DNA of 64,000 bases. Source: Nocardia asteroides. GTDB lineage: Bacteria > Actinomycetota > Actinomycetes > Mycobacteriales > Mycobacteriaceae. This document shows positions 51,445 to 58,874 of the stretch, piece after piece; positions within the stretch are counted from its first letter, which is position 1, and each line of letters starts with the position of its first letter. Under the pieces are notes generated by a model. The model saw nothing but the letters and a program-made list of their open reading frames with translations, ran no database searches and was not told the origin of the DNA. Position numbers and translations under genes: made by a program. The stretch spans positions 434,001 to 498,000 of the forward strand of contig NZ_LR134352.1 in the NCBI RefSeq assembly GCF_900637185.1, read 5' to 3'.

Positions 51445-52041
51445 CTATTTGTGGTGTCTGCCGGGCGCAAGCTGGCGGAGCATCTCACCGGAGCTCGAGG
51501 TCGGCCAGAGGCACAGGTACGGGTAGTCGGCGGTCATGCCGGGTAGCCAGCCGAGCCGGTTGAGCAGGTGGACGGGGATCAGGGCCAGTTCCTCGTCGTC
51601 GAGGTGTTGCAGGCGCCAGCCGAGCAGGAACTCGGTGACGCCCAGGATGGCGGCGACATCGGGCATGTTGTTGCCGATCTCGAGCGCGTCGCGCAGGTCG
51701 GCCAGCGGGATGAGCCGCCGGGAGACGATGTGGTGGACCTTCATCTCCACCCGGCCGCGCCACAGTTCGCCGTCGAGCGCGGCCGCCAGTTCCAGCGACT
51801 CCGCCATCTCGATATGGGCGATCGAGTGCGCGATCACCTCGTTGCGGACATGACCGGACAGATCGGCCTGGATGAGCACCGCCCGATCCACCACCGACCA
51901 GTACGACACGAAGTCGAACACGACCACGGAATCGATCCGGATACCGTGATTGAACGCCACTTCCTGCGCATTGAAACCATTGCGCTGCACGGCGATACCC
52001 TGTCGGTCAGGCATCACCGCATCCGACTCGTCAACACCCAT
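51445..52041 (-). CDS. ImmA/IrrE-like protein with altered catalytic motif, tail-cluster early gene
   Basis: 198 residues from ATG 52041 (GTG 52053 and ATG 52014 are alternatives). Residues about 70-85 read RNEVIAHSIAHIEMAE, where an ImmA/IrrE peptidase would have HExxH; here the Glu is replaced (HSIAH), so peptidase activity is doubtful. VLIQADLSGHVRNEVIAHSI and the following TEFLLGWRLQHL fit that family loosely. First main gene behind the cluster promoter; probably regulatory. Confidence 0.6.
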   Translation of the reverse strand: MGVDESDAVMPDRQGIAVQRNGFNAQEVAFNHGIRIDSVVVFDFVSYWSVVDRAVLIQADLSGHVRNEVIAHSIAHIEMAESLELAAALDGELWRGRVEMKVHHIVSRRLIPLADLRDALEIGNNMPDVAAILGVTEFLLGWRLQHLDDEELALIPVHLLNRLGWLPGMTADYPYLCLWPTSSSGEMLRQLAPGRHHK

Positions 52042-52123
52042 GGGGACACACAACTCTCACGATTCGCCACTGACAACCGCTGCCGCATCCTCACCCCGAC
52101 AGTTGCCGGATGCAGACCGCCGG

Positions 52124-52366
52124 TCACCGCGAAGCGTGGTGTTTCACCACGAACGGCGCGCGCAGTGAGCGCCAGCGATCGACGGCGCCCGCGACGACTT
52201 GCAGGTCCTCCAGGCAGATGTCGGACATGTCGACGTGACCGGCGCGGTTGCTTCTGACCGGAACCGGATCGTCGGCGTTCCGGTAGGCGCGATCGCCTTC
52301 GCGAGTCGACTCGCCGGTCGGCTTGCCTGAGTCATCCGGGATGAACGCATCGAAAGCACCTGACAC
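52124..52366 (-). CDS. Small protein at the start of the lysis transcript
   Basis: 80 residues from GTG 52366 (GTGAGG 5 bases upstream); GTG 52378 is an alternative. Hydrophilic, no domain recognised (GHVDMSDICLEDLQVVAGAV). First gene after the promoter at 52538. Weak support beyond composition and position. Confidence 0.5.
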   Translation of the reverse strand: MSGAFDAFIPDDSGKPTGESTREGDRAYRNADDPVPVRSNRAGHVDMSDICLEDLQVVAGAVDRWRSLRAPFVVKHHASR

Positions 52367-52537
52367 AGAAAACCTCACCCAGCAGCCGAAATGGACAGTC
52401 CCTCGGTCGAGAGCACCTACCCACTCTACCGAGGAGTTAAACGTGAGCCCCGGTCAGGATCTTCGGCATCGATACCCGATGGAAGTGAAATCTGAAGTGT
52501 GCGCCCGATTTTGGGCATGCGAAATCCCGCTGGGACT

Positions 52538-52570
52538 ATCTTGCAACATGGTTCGCGTTGTGTCAACACT
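52538..52570 (-). promoter_or_regulatory. Probable main promoter and operator of the lysis/tail genes
   Basis: On the minus strand TTGACA (52566-52561) and CAAGAT (52543-52538) are exactly 17 bases apart. The -35 lies inside the palindrome-like GTGTTGACAC, a likely repressor site. Expected transcript start near 52531, giving a leader of about 165 nt before GTG 52366. Strongest promoter-like sequence in the cluster. Confidence 0.65.
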
Positions 52571-52671
52571 TGTGCCGAGAACAGGCGAACATGCAGGTAG
52601 AAGCACCGCCTGGCGCCTGAATCGACGGCGCGGAGGCGCGAAAAGGGGCTCGGCGTAAGCCTTTCGGTGCC

Positions 52672-52718
52672 GAAAACGCCGGTGGGGCGCCGGCCTTGTT
52701 CGGCCGACGCCCCACCGG
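52672..52718 (-). terminator. Terminator of the gene at 52733
   Basis: Long GC-rich stem CCGGTGGGGCG-CGGCC with its complement (52679-52718) followed by TTTT on the minus strand, 15 bases after the stop. Separates this regulator-like gene from the lysis promoter. Confidence 0.8.
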
Positions 52719-52732
52719 GACAACTGAATTCG

Positions 52733-53482
52733 CTATGCATCTTTGGTTCGCCGACGCGCCGGGAAGGCGCGATGGGCGTCGAGTACCTCGCCGACCACGA
52801 ACAGTTCGGGCCAGTCGGGCAGCCACGGACCGGGCACCGGACCGATCCGGCCCGCCTCGCGCAGGGTGCGGACCCGGCGGGCGGTGAGATTGCGGTAGTC
52901 CTCGCCCAGCTGCTCGGCGAGCTTGCCGATGCCGGCGGCGTTGAGCCGGACGGCGCGCGCCCGCAGCACGAGTTCTGTGTCGGCGGCGGACACGTCGACC
53001 GGCGGGCACACGATCGCGACCGCGGCCTCGACCACGGCACCGATCTCGGCGGGCGCCGTCTCCACGCCTTCGGTCATCGCGAAAGCGACGATATTGCGCT
53101 GCAACCATTCCGCCATGCCGGCGATGCTCGCCGCGCCGTCGTAGGCGAAGGCACGCTGCTCGCAGATCAGCCGGACCCAGGACACCAGGACGGCGCGCAG
53201 CTCGTCCTCGACCCGGGCGGCGGCGGCGTTGAACGGCAGGCGCTGTTCGCGCGCGCCGTTGCGGGTGCGGTAGTCGACGGCGCCGAACCTGGTCTGGCGC
53301 GTCCGCGCGTCCTCCAGGTCTTCGGCCAGATCGGGGATGTCGCCCAGCAGGCGCGCCAGATCTCGCGCGGCACTTCGATCCAGGTACAGGTGCGTGTCAT
53401 CGAGCCACCTGTCCAACGGGGTCACACCACAGGAATCCTCACGCATGCGGTTCGACGCCAGAACGGCATCGCTCGTACCCAT
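52733..53482 (-). CDS. Conserved prophage-type protein of unknown function, possibly regulatory
   Basis: 249 residues. Helical throughout: WLDDTHLYLDRSAARDLARL, AGMAEWLQRNIVAFAMTEGV, LARLxEQLGEDYRNLTARRV-like segment (KLAEQLGEDYRNLTARRVRT) that resembles a winged-helix or HTH region near residues 200-225. Divergent from the XRE gene with operator-like palindromes between, and closed by its own terminator. It could be an activator such as those controlling pyocin genes; not demonstrated. Confidence 0.7.
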   Translation of the reverse strand: MGTSDAVLASNRMREDSCGVTPLDRWLDDTHLYLDRSAARDLARLLGDIPDLAEDLEDARTRQTRFGAVDYRTRNGAREQRLPFNAAAARVEDELRAVLVSWVRLICEQRAFAYDGAASIAGMAEWLQRNIVAFAMTEGVETAPAEIGAVVEAAVAIVCPPVDVSAADTELVLRARAVRLNAAGIGKLAEQLGEDYRNLTARRVRTLREAGRIGPVPGPWLPDWPELFVVGEVLDAHRAFPARRRTKDA

Positions 53483-53608
53483 GTACTTGCTCCTTCAGTC
53501 GATAAGCAGGCCCAGTGCCCCGCGGCCGCGGCACCGTACTGCGGTGCCCGCGCGGCGGGACGGTGCCGAGTGGATGCCCTCTGCGAAGGCCCCCCCAATC
53601 AACACTCG

Positions 53609-53629
53609 TTGTATGCAACGTTGTTACAA
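53609..53629. promoter_or_regulatory. Operator-like palindrome in the divergent regulator region
   Basis: TTGTATGCAACGTTGTTACAA: perfect core CAACGTTG with TTGTA/TACAA ends, one extra base on one side. Lies 127 bp before the gene at 53482. Confidence 0.5.
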
Positions 53630-53762
53630 AGCACATGTCAAGCCGAGCGATCGAACTGCACGGATCGGTTGGTGTTCATCACACCCTAGGGGCGGCGAGG
53701 TAAGGAGGATGTACGATGCCGCGCGAGTATCGGCCGGTGCGGGCGCACCCTAGAGCACTACA

Positions 53763-53799
53763 TGCACTTCATGCATCAGTGCAAACAATCTGCTATCAT
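53763..53799 (+). promoter_or_regulatory. Palindrome and extended -10 of the XRE regulator
   Basis: TGCACT-TC-ATGCAT-C-AGTGCA (53763-53783) is a nested palindrome at the -35 position, and TGCTATCAT (53791-53799) is an extended -10. The ATG at 53806 lies 6 bases after the -10, with no ribosome site, so the mRNA is probably leaderless and autoregulated. Confidence 0.6.
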
Positions 53800-53805
53800 C
53801 GCGTC

Positions 53806-54195
53806 ATGGTGAGACAACGGAGCGCGGTGGTCCCGCCCGAGGTCAGCGTCACCCTGCGGCTTGCTCGCAAGGAGCGCGCGATGTCGATGGACCGCGCCGC
53901 GAAGGCAGCACGAATCAGTACCAGCCTGTGGACGCAGGTGGAGAACGGTACACAGTACAAACGCGGCCAGAAGGTGCCCGCCAGCACCACCGCCGAGACC
54001 CTGCAGGCGATGGCCGCCGCCGTCGGCCTCGACGCCGAGCCGCTGCTGCAGCAGGCCGGGCTCGACCCGGTGGAGACGGAGCCGGTGGCGGCACAGCCGC
54101 CCAGCGGCATCGTCGATCTGTCCGGGCTGTCCGAGGGCGATCTGCGGATCGTGGCCGCCTACGTCAACGGGATCAGGGCGGCGCGCCGGAGCTGA
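53806..54195 (+). CDS. XRE-family regulator of the tail cluster
   Basis: 129 residues from ATG 53806. Residues about 10-65 are the helix-turn-helix (SVTLRLARKERAMSMDRAAK, AARISTSLWTQVENGTQYKR). The C-terminal part (VDLSGLSEGDLRIVAAYVNG) is short and helical. The only plus-strand gene of the cluster, divergent from 52733; likely the repressor (PrtR/CI-like in role) keeping the tail genes silent. Confidence 0.82.
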   Translation: MVRQRSAVVPPEVSVTLRLARKERAMSMDRAAKAARISTSLWTQVENGTQYKRGQKVPASTTAETLQAMAAAVGLDAEPLLQQAGLDPVETEPVAAQPPSGIVDLSGLSEGDLRIVAAYVNGIRAARRS

Positions 54196-54213
54196 ACCTC
54201 TGGCCTGAACAGC

Positions 54214-54240
54214 GAAAGCCCCACCGGTGGTGGGGCTTTC
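54214..54240 (+). terminator. Terminator of the XRE regulator
   Basis: Perfect 12-bp stem GAAAGCCCCACC / GGTGGGGCTTTC with a GGT loop, 18 bases after the stop. Confidence 0.8.
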
Positions 54241-54317
54241 GTCGTATGTCGCCGATTCGCGAGGGGCTGCAAACCGGTTCGGGCCGCACACCGACGGTGC
54301 ACGGCCCTGGGTGCGAG

Positions 54318-54716
54318 TTACTCGCCGCCGCCGGTGCCGGTGCCGGTGCCCGGATCGGTGGTGCCGCCACCGGTGCCGGGATCGGTCGGGTCGGTCGCGC
54401 CGCCGCCGGAGCCGGAGCTCAGGGCCTCGAGGATGGCGGCGAGGGTGTCGGACGAGCCGGTCTCGGCCTCGTCGGCGATGGCCGACTTCTTGGAGGTGGG
54501 CGTGGTGCCGCCGCCGGCGCCCGGGTCGGTGGTGCCGCCGCCGGTACCCGGATCGGTCGGATCGGTCGCGCCGGCCGAACCGGAGGTCAGGGCCTCCAGG
54601 ATCGTGGTGACCGACTCGGCCGAGCCGGTCTCCTCAGCGGTGGCCGTACCGGCGCCGAACAGGGCGATGCCCGCGGCGACCGCGAGACCGATACCGAGCG
54701 TGCGAAGCTTGTTCAT
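54318..54716 (-). CDS. Small secreted Gly/Thr/Pro-rich protein with duplicated unit
   Basis: 132 residues. Signal peptide MNKLRTLGIGLAVAAGIALF, cleavage near ATA-EE. The mature part is a duplication: ETGSAESVTTILEALTSGSA then DPTDPGTGGGTTDPGAGGG, and again ETGSSDTLAAILEALSSGSG with the same Gly/Thr/Asp-Pro tail. Same design as the gene at 23891 (short GSS helix unit repeated twice after a signal peptide). Function unknown; probably an envelope or secreted factor. Confidence 0.8.
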   Translation of the reverse strand: MNKLRTLGIGLAVAAGIALFGAGTATAEETGSAESVTTILEALTSGSAGATDPTDPGTGGGTTDPGAGGGTTPTSKKSAIADEAETGSSDTLAAILEALSSGSGGGATDPTDPGTGGGTTDPGTGTGTGGGE

Positions 54717-55227
54717 TGAATGAAACCCCTTGGTATGCAACATATCCGTCGGCATTGGTACCGACAGGAAGTTTCTAACATGAGAGTTTTCCGGGTCCCA
54801 GCCCCTAGTTGTCACGGCATTCGCTGAGGCAATGCCAGAAGTTTGCCAGCACCTGTCAGGATGTTTCGCTCGGATCGAGGACTTCATTCCGATCGCTCGA
54901 CAGGTGTTGCGGTCGAGCCACGGTTCGCGGGTGCCGGTGTGCGGTTTTCGCAGGGCAAGCGGGTGAGCGGTCGATGAATGTGCTGACAACGCGTGGTGAA
55001 TTCGAGGACGCGACGCCGACACGGCGCTGAACAGCTTCGATTACCCAGTTAATCACCGGCTCATGCCATGATAGATCTCACAGGCAAAGTGCGTAACGTT
55101 GTGAGGTCTCGAATCGATGCTAGCCCAGGATCATTGGTGGACGCCAGTGGATTGCCGCCTCGATACCTGTTCGGATCTGGGAGTTTTCCGATCGATTTCT
55201 GGAAGATTGCCGTTCGATTCCGCGGGG
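54717..55227. other. Gene-free stretch
   Basis: About 510 bp without a convincing gene. Short frames on both strands have poor composition. Upstream of the secreted gene at 54716 there is TATGCAACATATCC (54732-54745), which may be promoter material, but nothing can be assigned safely. Confidence 0.4.
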
Positions 55228-55407
55228 CTACTCGTCGAAAGGTTCGGGGTACTCGTCGGCGTCCGCTTCGGATCGTTCCACCCAGGCTCGATAGGCCGGG
55301 TTCACCAGATCGAGAGCGGCGGTCGGCGGGCCATACAGAATGAGATCCTGGCCGAGCTGCTGGAGTTCGTAGGCCTCGTCGCCGACCACCGCGAATGCGT
55401 CCGGCAA
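55228..55407 (-). CDS. Small acidic protein or 3' remnant
   Basis: 59 residues from TTG 55407 (GAAGGCGGGATC upstream); protein-like and acidic: LPDAFAVVGDEAYELQQLGQ, DLILYGPPTAALDLVNPAYR, AWVERSEADADEYPEPFDE. An in-frame stop lies about 15 codons further upstream with no ATG/GTG between, so this is either a TTG-started small gene or the end of a truncated one. Confidence 0.5.
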   Translation of the reverse strand: MPDAFAVVGDEAYELQQLGQDLILYGPPTAALDLVNPAYRAWVERSEADADEYPEPFDE

Positions 55408-55545
55408 GATCCCGCCTTCGGGCCGAGGTTCGTGGCCGCGGTTGGCGAACGAGCGTCACAGTGACGTGCTGTGGTGCACGGCAATTGAGGCATCAGCCCG
55501 CACGGGGGAAGTGCGGGCCGATGCCTCAGGCCGGTAATCGCGTTG

Positions 55546-56043
55546 TCAGGACGGGCAGTTGACCGTGTACTCCCACTGAGTGTCGTCCATGCCGCTGACG
55601 CGGACGGTCACTGTTGTCGCGGTGCCCGCGGGGAGGGAGACGACGGCGGAGCCGGTGCCCTGGTTGATGTTGTCGCCGATGTAGCCGGTGTCCAGGACCT
55701 GACCGCCCTCGTAGAAGACCTGGATGCGGTCGGGGATGTTCAGCGTCTCGTAGGACAGCACGAAAGAGGTGGGGCCGGCGACGCCGAGCTGGTGGGAGGT
55801 GGTGGTGACGCCCTCGCCACCGGACTTGGTGGAGGTGTTGCACGGCTGCACGCTCTCCGAGGAGCCGCCGGAGCTGCCACCCAGGATGCCGCTGCCGGTG
55901 TCGAGTAGGTCGCCGAGAATGCCACTGCCGGTGTCGATCACACCGCTTCCGGTGGTGCCGCTGCCGGTGTCGGCGCCGGCCAGACCGGGTACGGCCAGCG
56001 ACCAAGCCGCCGCCGTCATCACGATCGCCATTGTCTTTTTCAC
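55546..56043 (-). CDS. Secreted Gly/Ser-rich protein with beta domain
   Basis: 165 residues from GTG 56043 (GGAGGTAGCGTT upstream). Signal peptide MKKTMAIVMTAAAWSLAVPG ending near GAD. A DTGSG repeat region (IDTGSGILGDLLDTGSGILG) precedes a beta-rich domain (PTSFVLSYETLNIPDRIQVF) with two Cys (VQPCNTS, TVNCPS) that may form a disulfide. Exported, function unknown. Belongs loosely to the window's group of small GSS-type exported proteins. Confidence 0.8.
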   Translation of the reverse strand: MKKTMAIVMTAAAWSLAVPGLAGADTGSGTTGSGVIDTGSGILGDLLDTGSGILGGSSGGSSESVQPCNTSTKSGGEGVTTTSHQLGVAGPTSFVLSYETLNIPDRIQVFYEGGQVLDTGYIGDNINQGTGSAVVSLPAGTATTVTVRVSGMDDTQWEYTVNCPS

Positions 56044-56492
56044 AACGCTACCTCCACACCACTTCTCGCCGAACGGATCATCAGGTGAAACGCGTTGGGC
56101 GGCCGCAGTTTCGCCGCCCCGGCCCGATTGGGCACCGCAAGTTCTAGCACGCGGCCGGGCAGGCGCGGAGCGGCCGGAATTCGGGGCAGGCGACTGTTCG
56201 GATGCCGGTCGGTAGCCGGGTTTTCCAGCGTGGAGTATTGGCGATTGGGCAACATCGGATCGCCCGCCTAGACGGCATCGGGCAATTCCTTAGCTCGCGG
56301 AAGAAAGCACCGGTCGGTAGACCAGAATGCGTCGAATCCTATTGCGTGGCAATGATTCAGCGAACGCAATCAGTGGCGATGAGTAATCTCACAGCGAATG
56401 CGCGTAACGACGGATTCGGCGATGCCGATCCGCGTGCGCGAACGGGCCGTACATCCGTGCGGATGTACGGCCCGTTCGAAATCCCGGAGGCC
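56044..56492. other. Intergenic region with htdX terminator (56439-56478)
   Basis: About 450 bp with no protein-like frame. The perfect 18-bp inverted repeat CGAACGGGCCGTACATCC and complement (56439-56456 with 56461-56478, loop GTGC) lies 15 bases after the htdX stop and should terminate it. The remainder shows nothing recognisable. Confidence 0.7.
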
Positions 56493-57362
56493 TCAGCGCA
56501 GAGTCGCGGTGAGGTGAGGGAAACCCTTCTTGGGGTGCAGCATCGACAGGTCCCAGCCGGTGCCCACCTGGTCGGCGTAGATGTTGACCGCGGCGGGCAG
56601 GAAGACCGGCTTACCGAATTTGACCGAGTAGGTGGTCTTTTCGGGAACGCGACCCTCGATGGTGGCGAGGATGTTCGCGGCCGACCACATGCCGTGGGCG
56701 ATGGTCTTCGGGAAGCCCATGGCCTTGGCACCGATCCCCGAGACGTGAATCGGGTTGTGGTCACCCGAGGCCGCGGCGTAGCGGTTGATCATCTTCTGAT
56801 CGACGCGCTGCACGCGCAGCGGCGGCGGGGGGACCTCGTCGGCGGGCGGCGCCGACTTCGGGCCACCCGACAGGGAGGTGCGCTGCTGGTGCAGGAAGGT
56901 GGTCACCTGCCGCCAGACCAGCTCCCGGCCCACGCGGATCTCGGTGATCGCGTCGACCAGCAGGCCCTTCGGGTGCTCACGCAGGTTCTCGATGTGCGCG
57001 GCGAAGTCGAGGGGCTCGGCGACCGAGATCTCCCTGGTGCGCTCGATGACGTTCTCGAAATGCACCGCGCCGACCGCGCTGAACGGGAAGTCCCGCGCCA
57101 CGACGAGCTGCATCGCCAGCGGGAACGCCAGGATGAACGGGTAGGTCAGCGGCAGGGTGTCGCTGAACCGCAGCCCGGTCGCGTGGCAGTACGCGGCCAG
57201 GTGGTCCGGGTCGACCTGGAAGCCGTCCAGCACTACGCGGCGGTCGGGCAGTGTGGCTTTGCGGCCCGAGAGCGGAGCGGGCAGCGGGACGGCGCCCAGC
57301 GCCGCCTTCGCGTACAGCCCGCCGTTCTTCGGAACCTCGGTGAGGGTGATCGTCTGGGTCAT
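56493..57362 (-). CDS. htdX: (3R)-hydroxyacyl-thioester dehydratase HtdX (MaoC family)
   Basis: 289 residues. Double hot-dog MaoC dehydratase; C-terminal motif ASGDHNPIHVSGIGAKAMGF with GFPKTIAHGMWSAANILATI carries the catalytic Asp/His. The first half (LPLTYPFILAFPLAMQLVVA) is the degenerate hot-dog. It dehydrates 3-hydroxyacyl thioesters in fatty/mycolic acid metabolism. Its ATG overlaps the fabG4 stop, and the pair mirrors Rv0241c-Rv0242c of M. tuberculosis. Confidence 0.92.
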   Translation of the reverse strand: MTQTITLTEVPKNGGLYAKAALGAVPLPAPLSGRKATLPDRRVVLDGFQVDPDHLAAYCHATGLRFSDTLPLTYPFILAFPLAMQLVVARDFPFSAVGAVHFENVIERTREISVAEPLDFAAHIENLREHPKGLLVDAITEIRVGRELVWRQVTTFLHQQRTSLSGGPKSAPPADEVPPPPLRVQRVDQKMINRYAAASGDHNPIHVSGIGAKAMGFPKTIAHGMWSAANILATIEGRVPEKTTYSVKFGKPVFLPAAVNIYADQVGTGWDLSMLHPKKGFPHLTATLR

Positions 57363-58719
57363 CAGGCGCCGATCAGGCTCTGACCGCAGACGCGAACCAC
57401 GTTGCCGCTCACCGCGTTCGACGCCGGGCTGGCGAAGAAGGCGATGGTCTCGGCGACGTCGACGGTCTGGCCGCCCTGCAGCAGCGAGCTCATCAGGCGG
57501 CCGGCCTCGCGGGTGCCCAGCGGGATGGCGGCGGTCATCGCGGTCTCGATGAAGCCGGGGGCCACCGCGTTGATGGTGATGCCCTTCTCCGCCAGCAGCG
57601 GGGCCTCGGCGTCGACCATGCCGATGACGCCCGCCTTGGACGCGCCGTAGTTGGTCTGGCCGCGGTTACCCGCGATGCCGGCGATGGAGGACACGTCGAT
57701 CACGCGACCGCCGTCCTTGAGCACGCCCTTGGCCACCAGGCCGGAGGTGATGCGGTGCGGCGCGGCCAGGTTGACGTTGATGACCGAGTTCCAGCGGCCC
57801 TCGTCCATGTTGGCGAGCAGCTTGTCGCGGGTGATGCCGGCGTTGTGCACGACGATGTCGATGCCGCCGAAGCGCTCCACGGCGAAGTCGGCCAGGCGCT
57901 CGGCGGCGTCGGGCGCGGTGACGTCGAGGGCCAGGGCGGTGGCGCCGACCTTGTTGGCGGTCTCCGACAGCGCCTCACCGGCGGCGGGGATGTCGGCGAC
58001 GATCACGGTGGCGCCGTCACGGGCGAACACCTCGGCGATGGTGGCGCCGATGCCGCGGGCGGCGCCGGTGACCACGGCGACCTTGCCCGCGAGCGGCTTG
58101 TCCCAGCTGGCCGGGGCCACGGAGTCGGCCTTGCCGACCCGGATGACCTGGCCGTCGACGAAGGCCGACTTACCCGAGAGCAGGAAGCGCAGGGTGGACT
58201 CGAGGCCGGTCGCGGCGGCGCCCGCCTCGGGGTGCACGTAGACCAGCTGGCCGGTGGCGCCGCGCAGCAGTTCCTTGGCGACCGAGCGGCTGAAGCCCTC
58301 GAGCGCGCGCTGGGCGATCTGCTCGTCGACCGAGGCGGCCAGCTCGGGAGTGGTGCCCAGGACCACGACACGCCCCGAAGGTGCGAGGTTGCGCATGGCG
58401 GGCTGGAAGAATTCGAACAGCTGCGAGAGCTTGTCGATGGAGTCGATGCCGGTGGCGTCGAACACCAGGGCGCCGTACTTGGTGCCCGAGTCGAGCGAGT
58501 CCGCGATGGCGTAGTCCGTGCCGAGCAGGGCCCGGATCGGCTCGGCGAGGCGGCCCTTGCCACCGAGCAGCACCGGGCCGGGCAGCGCGGGCTCGCCTGC
58601 CTTGTAGCGGCGCAGCTCCGCCGGCTGGGGCAGGCCCAGCTTGCTCGCCAGGAACGCGCCGGGGCGGAGTGGATGAAGGATCCGTAGAGGTTGGGTGCAC
58701 CCTTGCTCTTGGCTGCCAC
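57362..58719 (-). pseudogene. fabG4: Ketoacyl reductase FabG4, interrupted by a 1-base frameshift near codon 20
   Basis: From GTG 58719 the first frame reads [20 protein letters not shown]. The continuation expected for FabG4, [20 protein letters not shown], appears only after a +1 shift at the G run near 58660-58664 (GGGG where GGGGG would keep frame). With that base restored the gene would encode 452 residues, close to 454 in M. tuberculosis. The rest is intact: [60 protein letters not shown], and C-terminal [11 protein letters not shown]. Could be a sequencing error in a homopolymer; a shorter product from GTG 58573 (403 residues) would keep the whole catalytic domain. Confidence 0.8.
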
Positions 58720-58813
58720 TGTTCCTACCTTCTCTGTGCTCGACGTGTGGATGACCGTGCTCGCCCAGTGTCCCCCGTGTGAGCTCACATTTGCGGGTAC
58801 GGTGTCGACAACG

Positions 58814-58833
58814 AACTTACTCCAGAGTAAGTT
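58814..58833. promoter_or_regulatory. Perfect operator palindrome between fabG4 and fadA2
   Basis: AACTTACTC-CA-GAGTAAGTT, symmetric over 20 bp, in the 155-bp divergent region. Same pattern as the sites before the crotonase (12477) and fadE5 (16546). Typical of a TetR-type lipid repressor site. Confidence 0.7.
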
Positions 58834-58874
58834 GGATGACAACCGATCACCCGACGAGACCATGGAGAACTCGA

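Larger units (their letters stand above)
26485..54240. mobile_element. Headless siphovirus-like tail and lysis cluster (candidate F-type tailocin) with polymorphic toxins
   Basis: About 27.7 kb, nearly all on the minus strand: regulators (53806, 52733), lysis genes (51172-48735), toxin/immunity blocks, then tail genes in canonical order from tail terminator (42739) to fibres (26485). No terminase, portal, protease, capsid, head-tail connector, integrase or replication gene is visible, and flanking genes are chromosomal. A prophage remnant would normally lose tail and head genes at random; here the tail morphogenesis set is complete. Toxin genes sit between tail modules. No flanking direct repeats or tRNA target were recognised. 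Confidence 0.75.

Noticed and set aside
52442..52658. Plus-strand frame with GAGGAG before a GTG in the regulatory gap
   Set aside because: Composition and codon use are poor and it runs through the promoter and operator of the lysis genes; no conserved pattern.
26485..54240. Intact prophage
   Set aside because: No head, packaging, integration or replication gene is visible although the tail and lysis sets are complete.
54856..55056. Minus-strand 66-codon frame upstream of the secreted gene
   Set aside because: No ribosome site and Arg/Ser/Pro-rich shadow-like composition.
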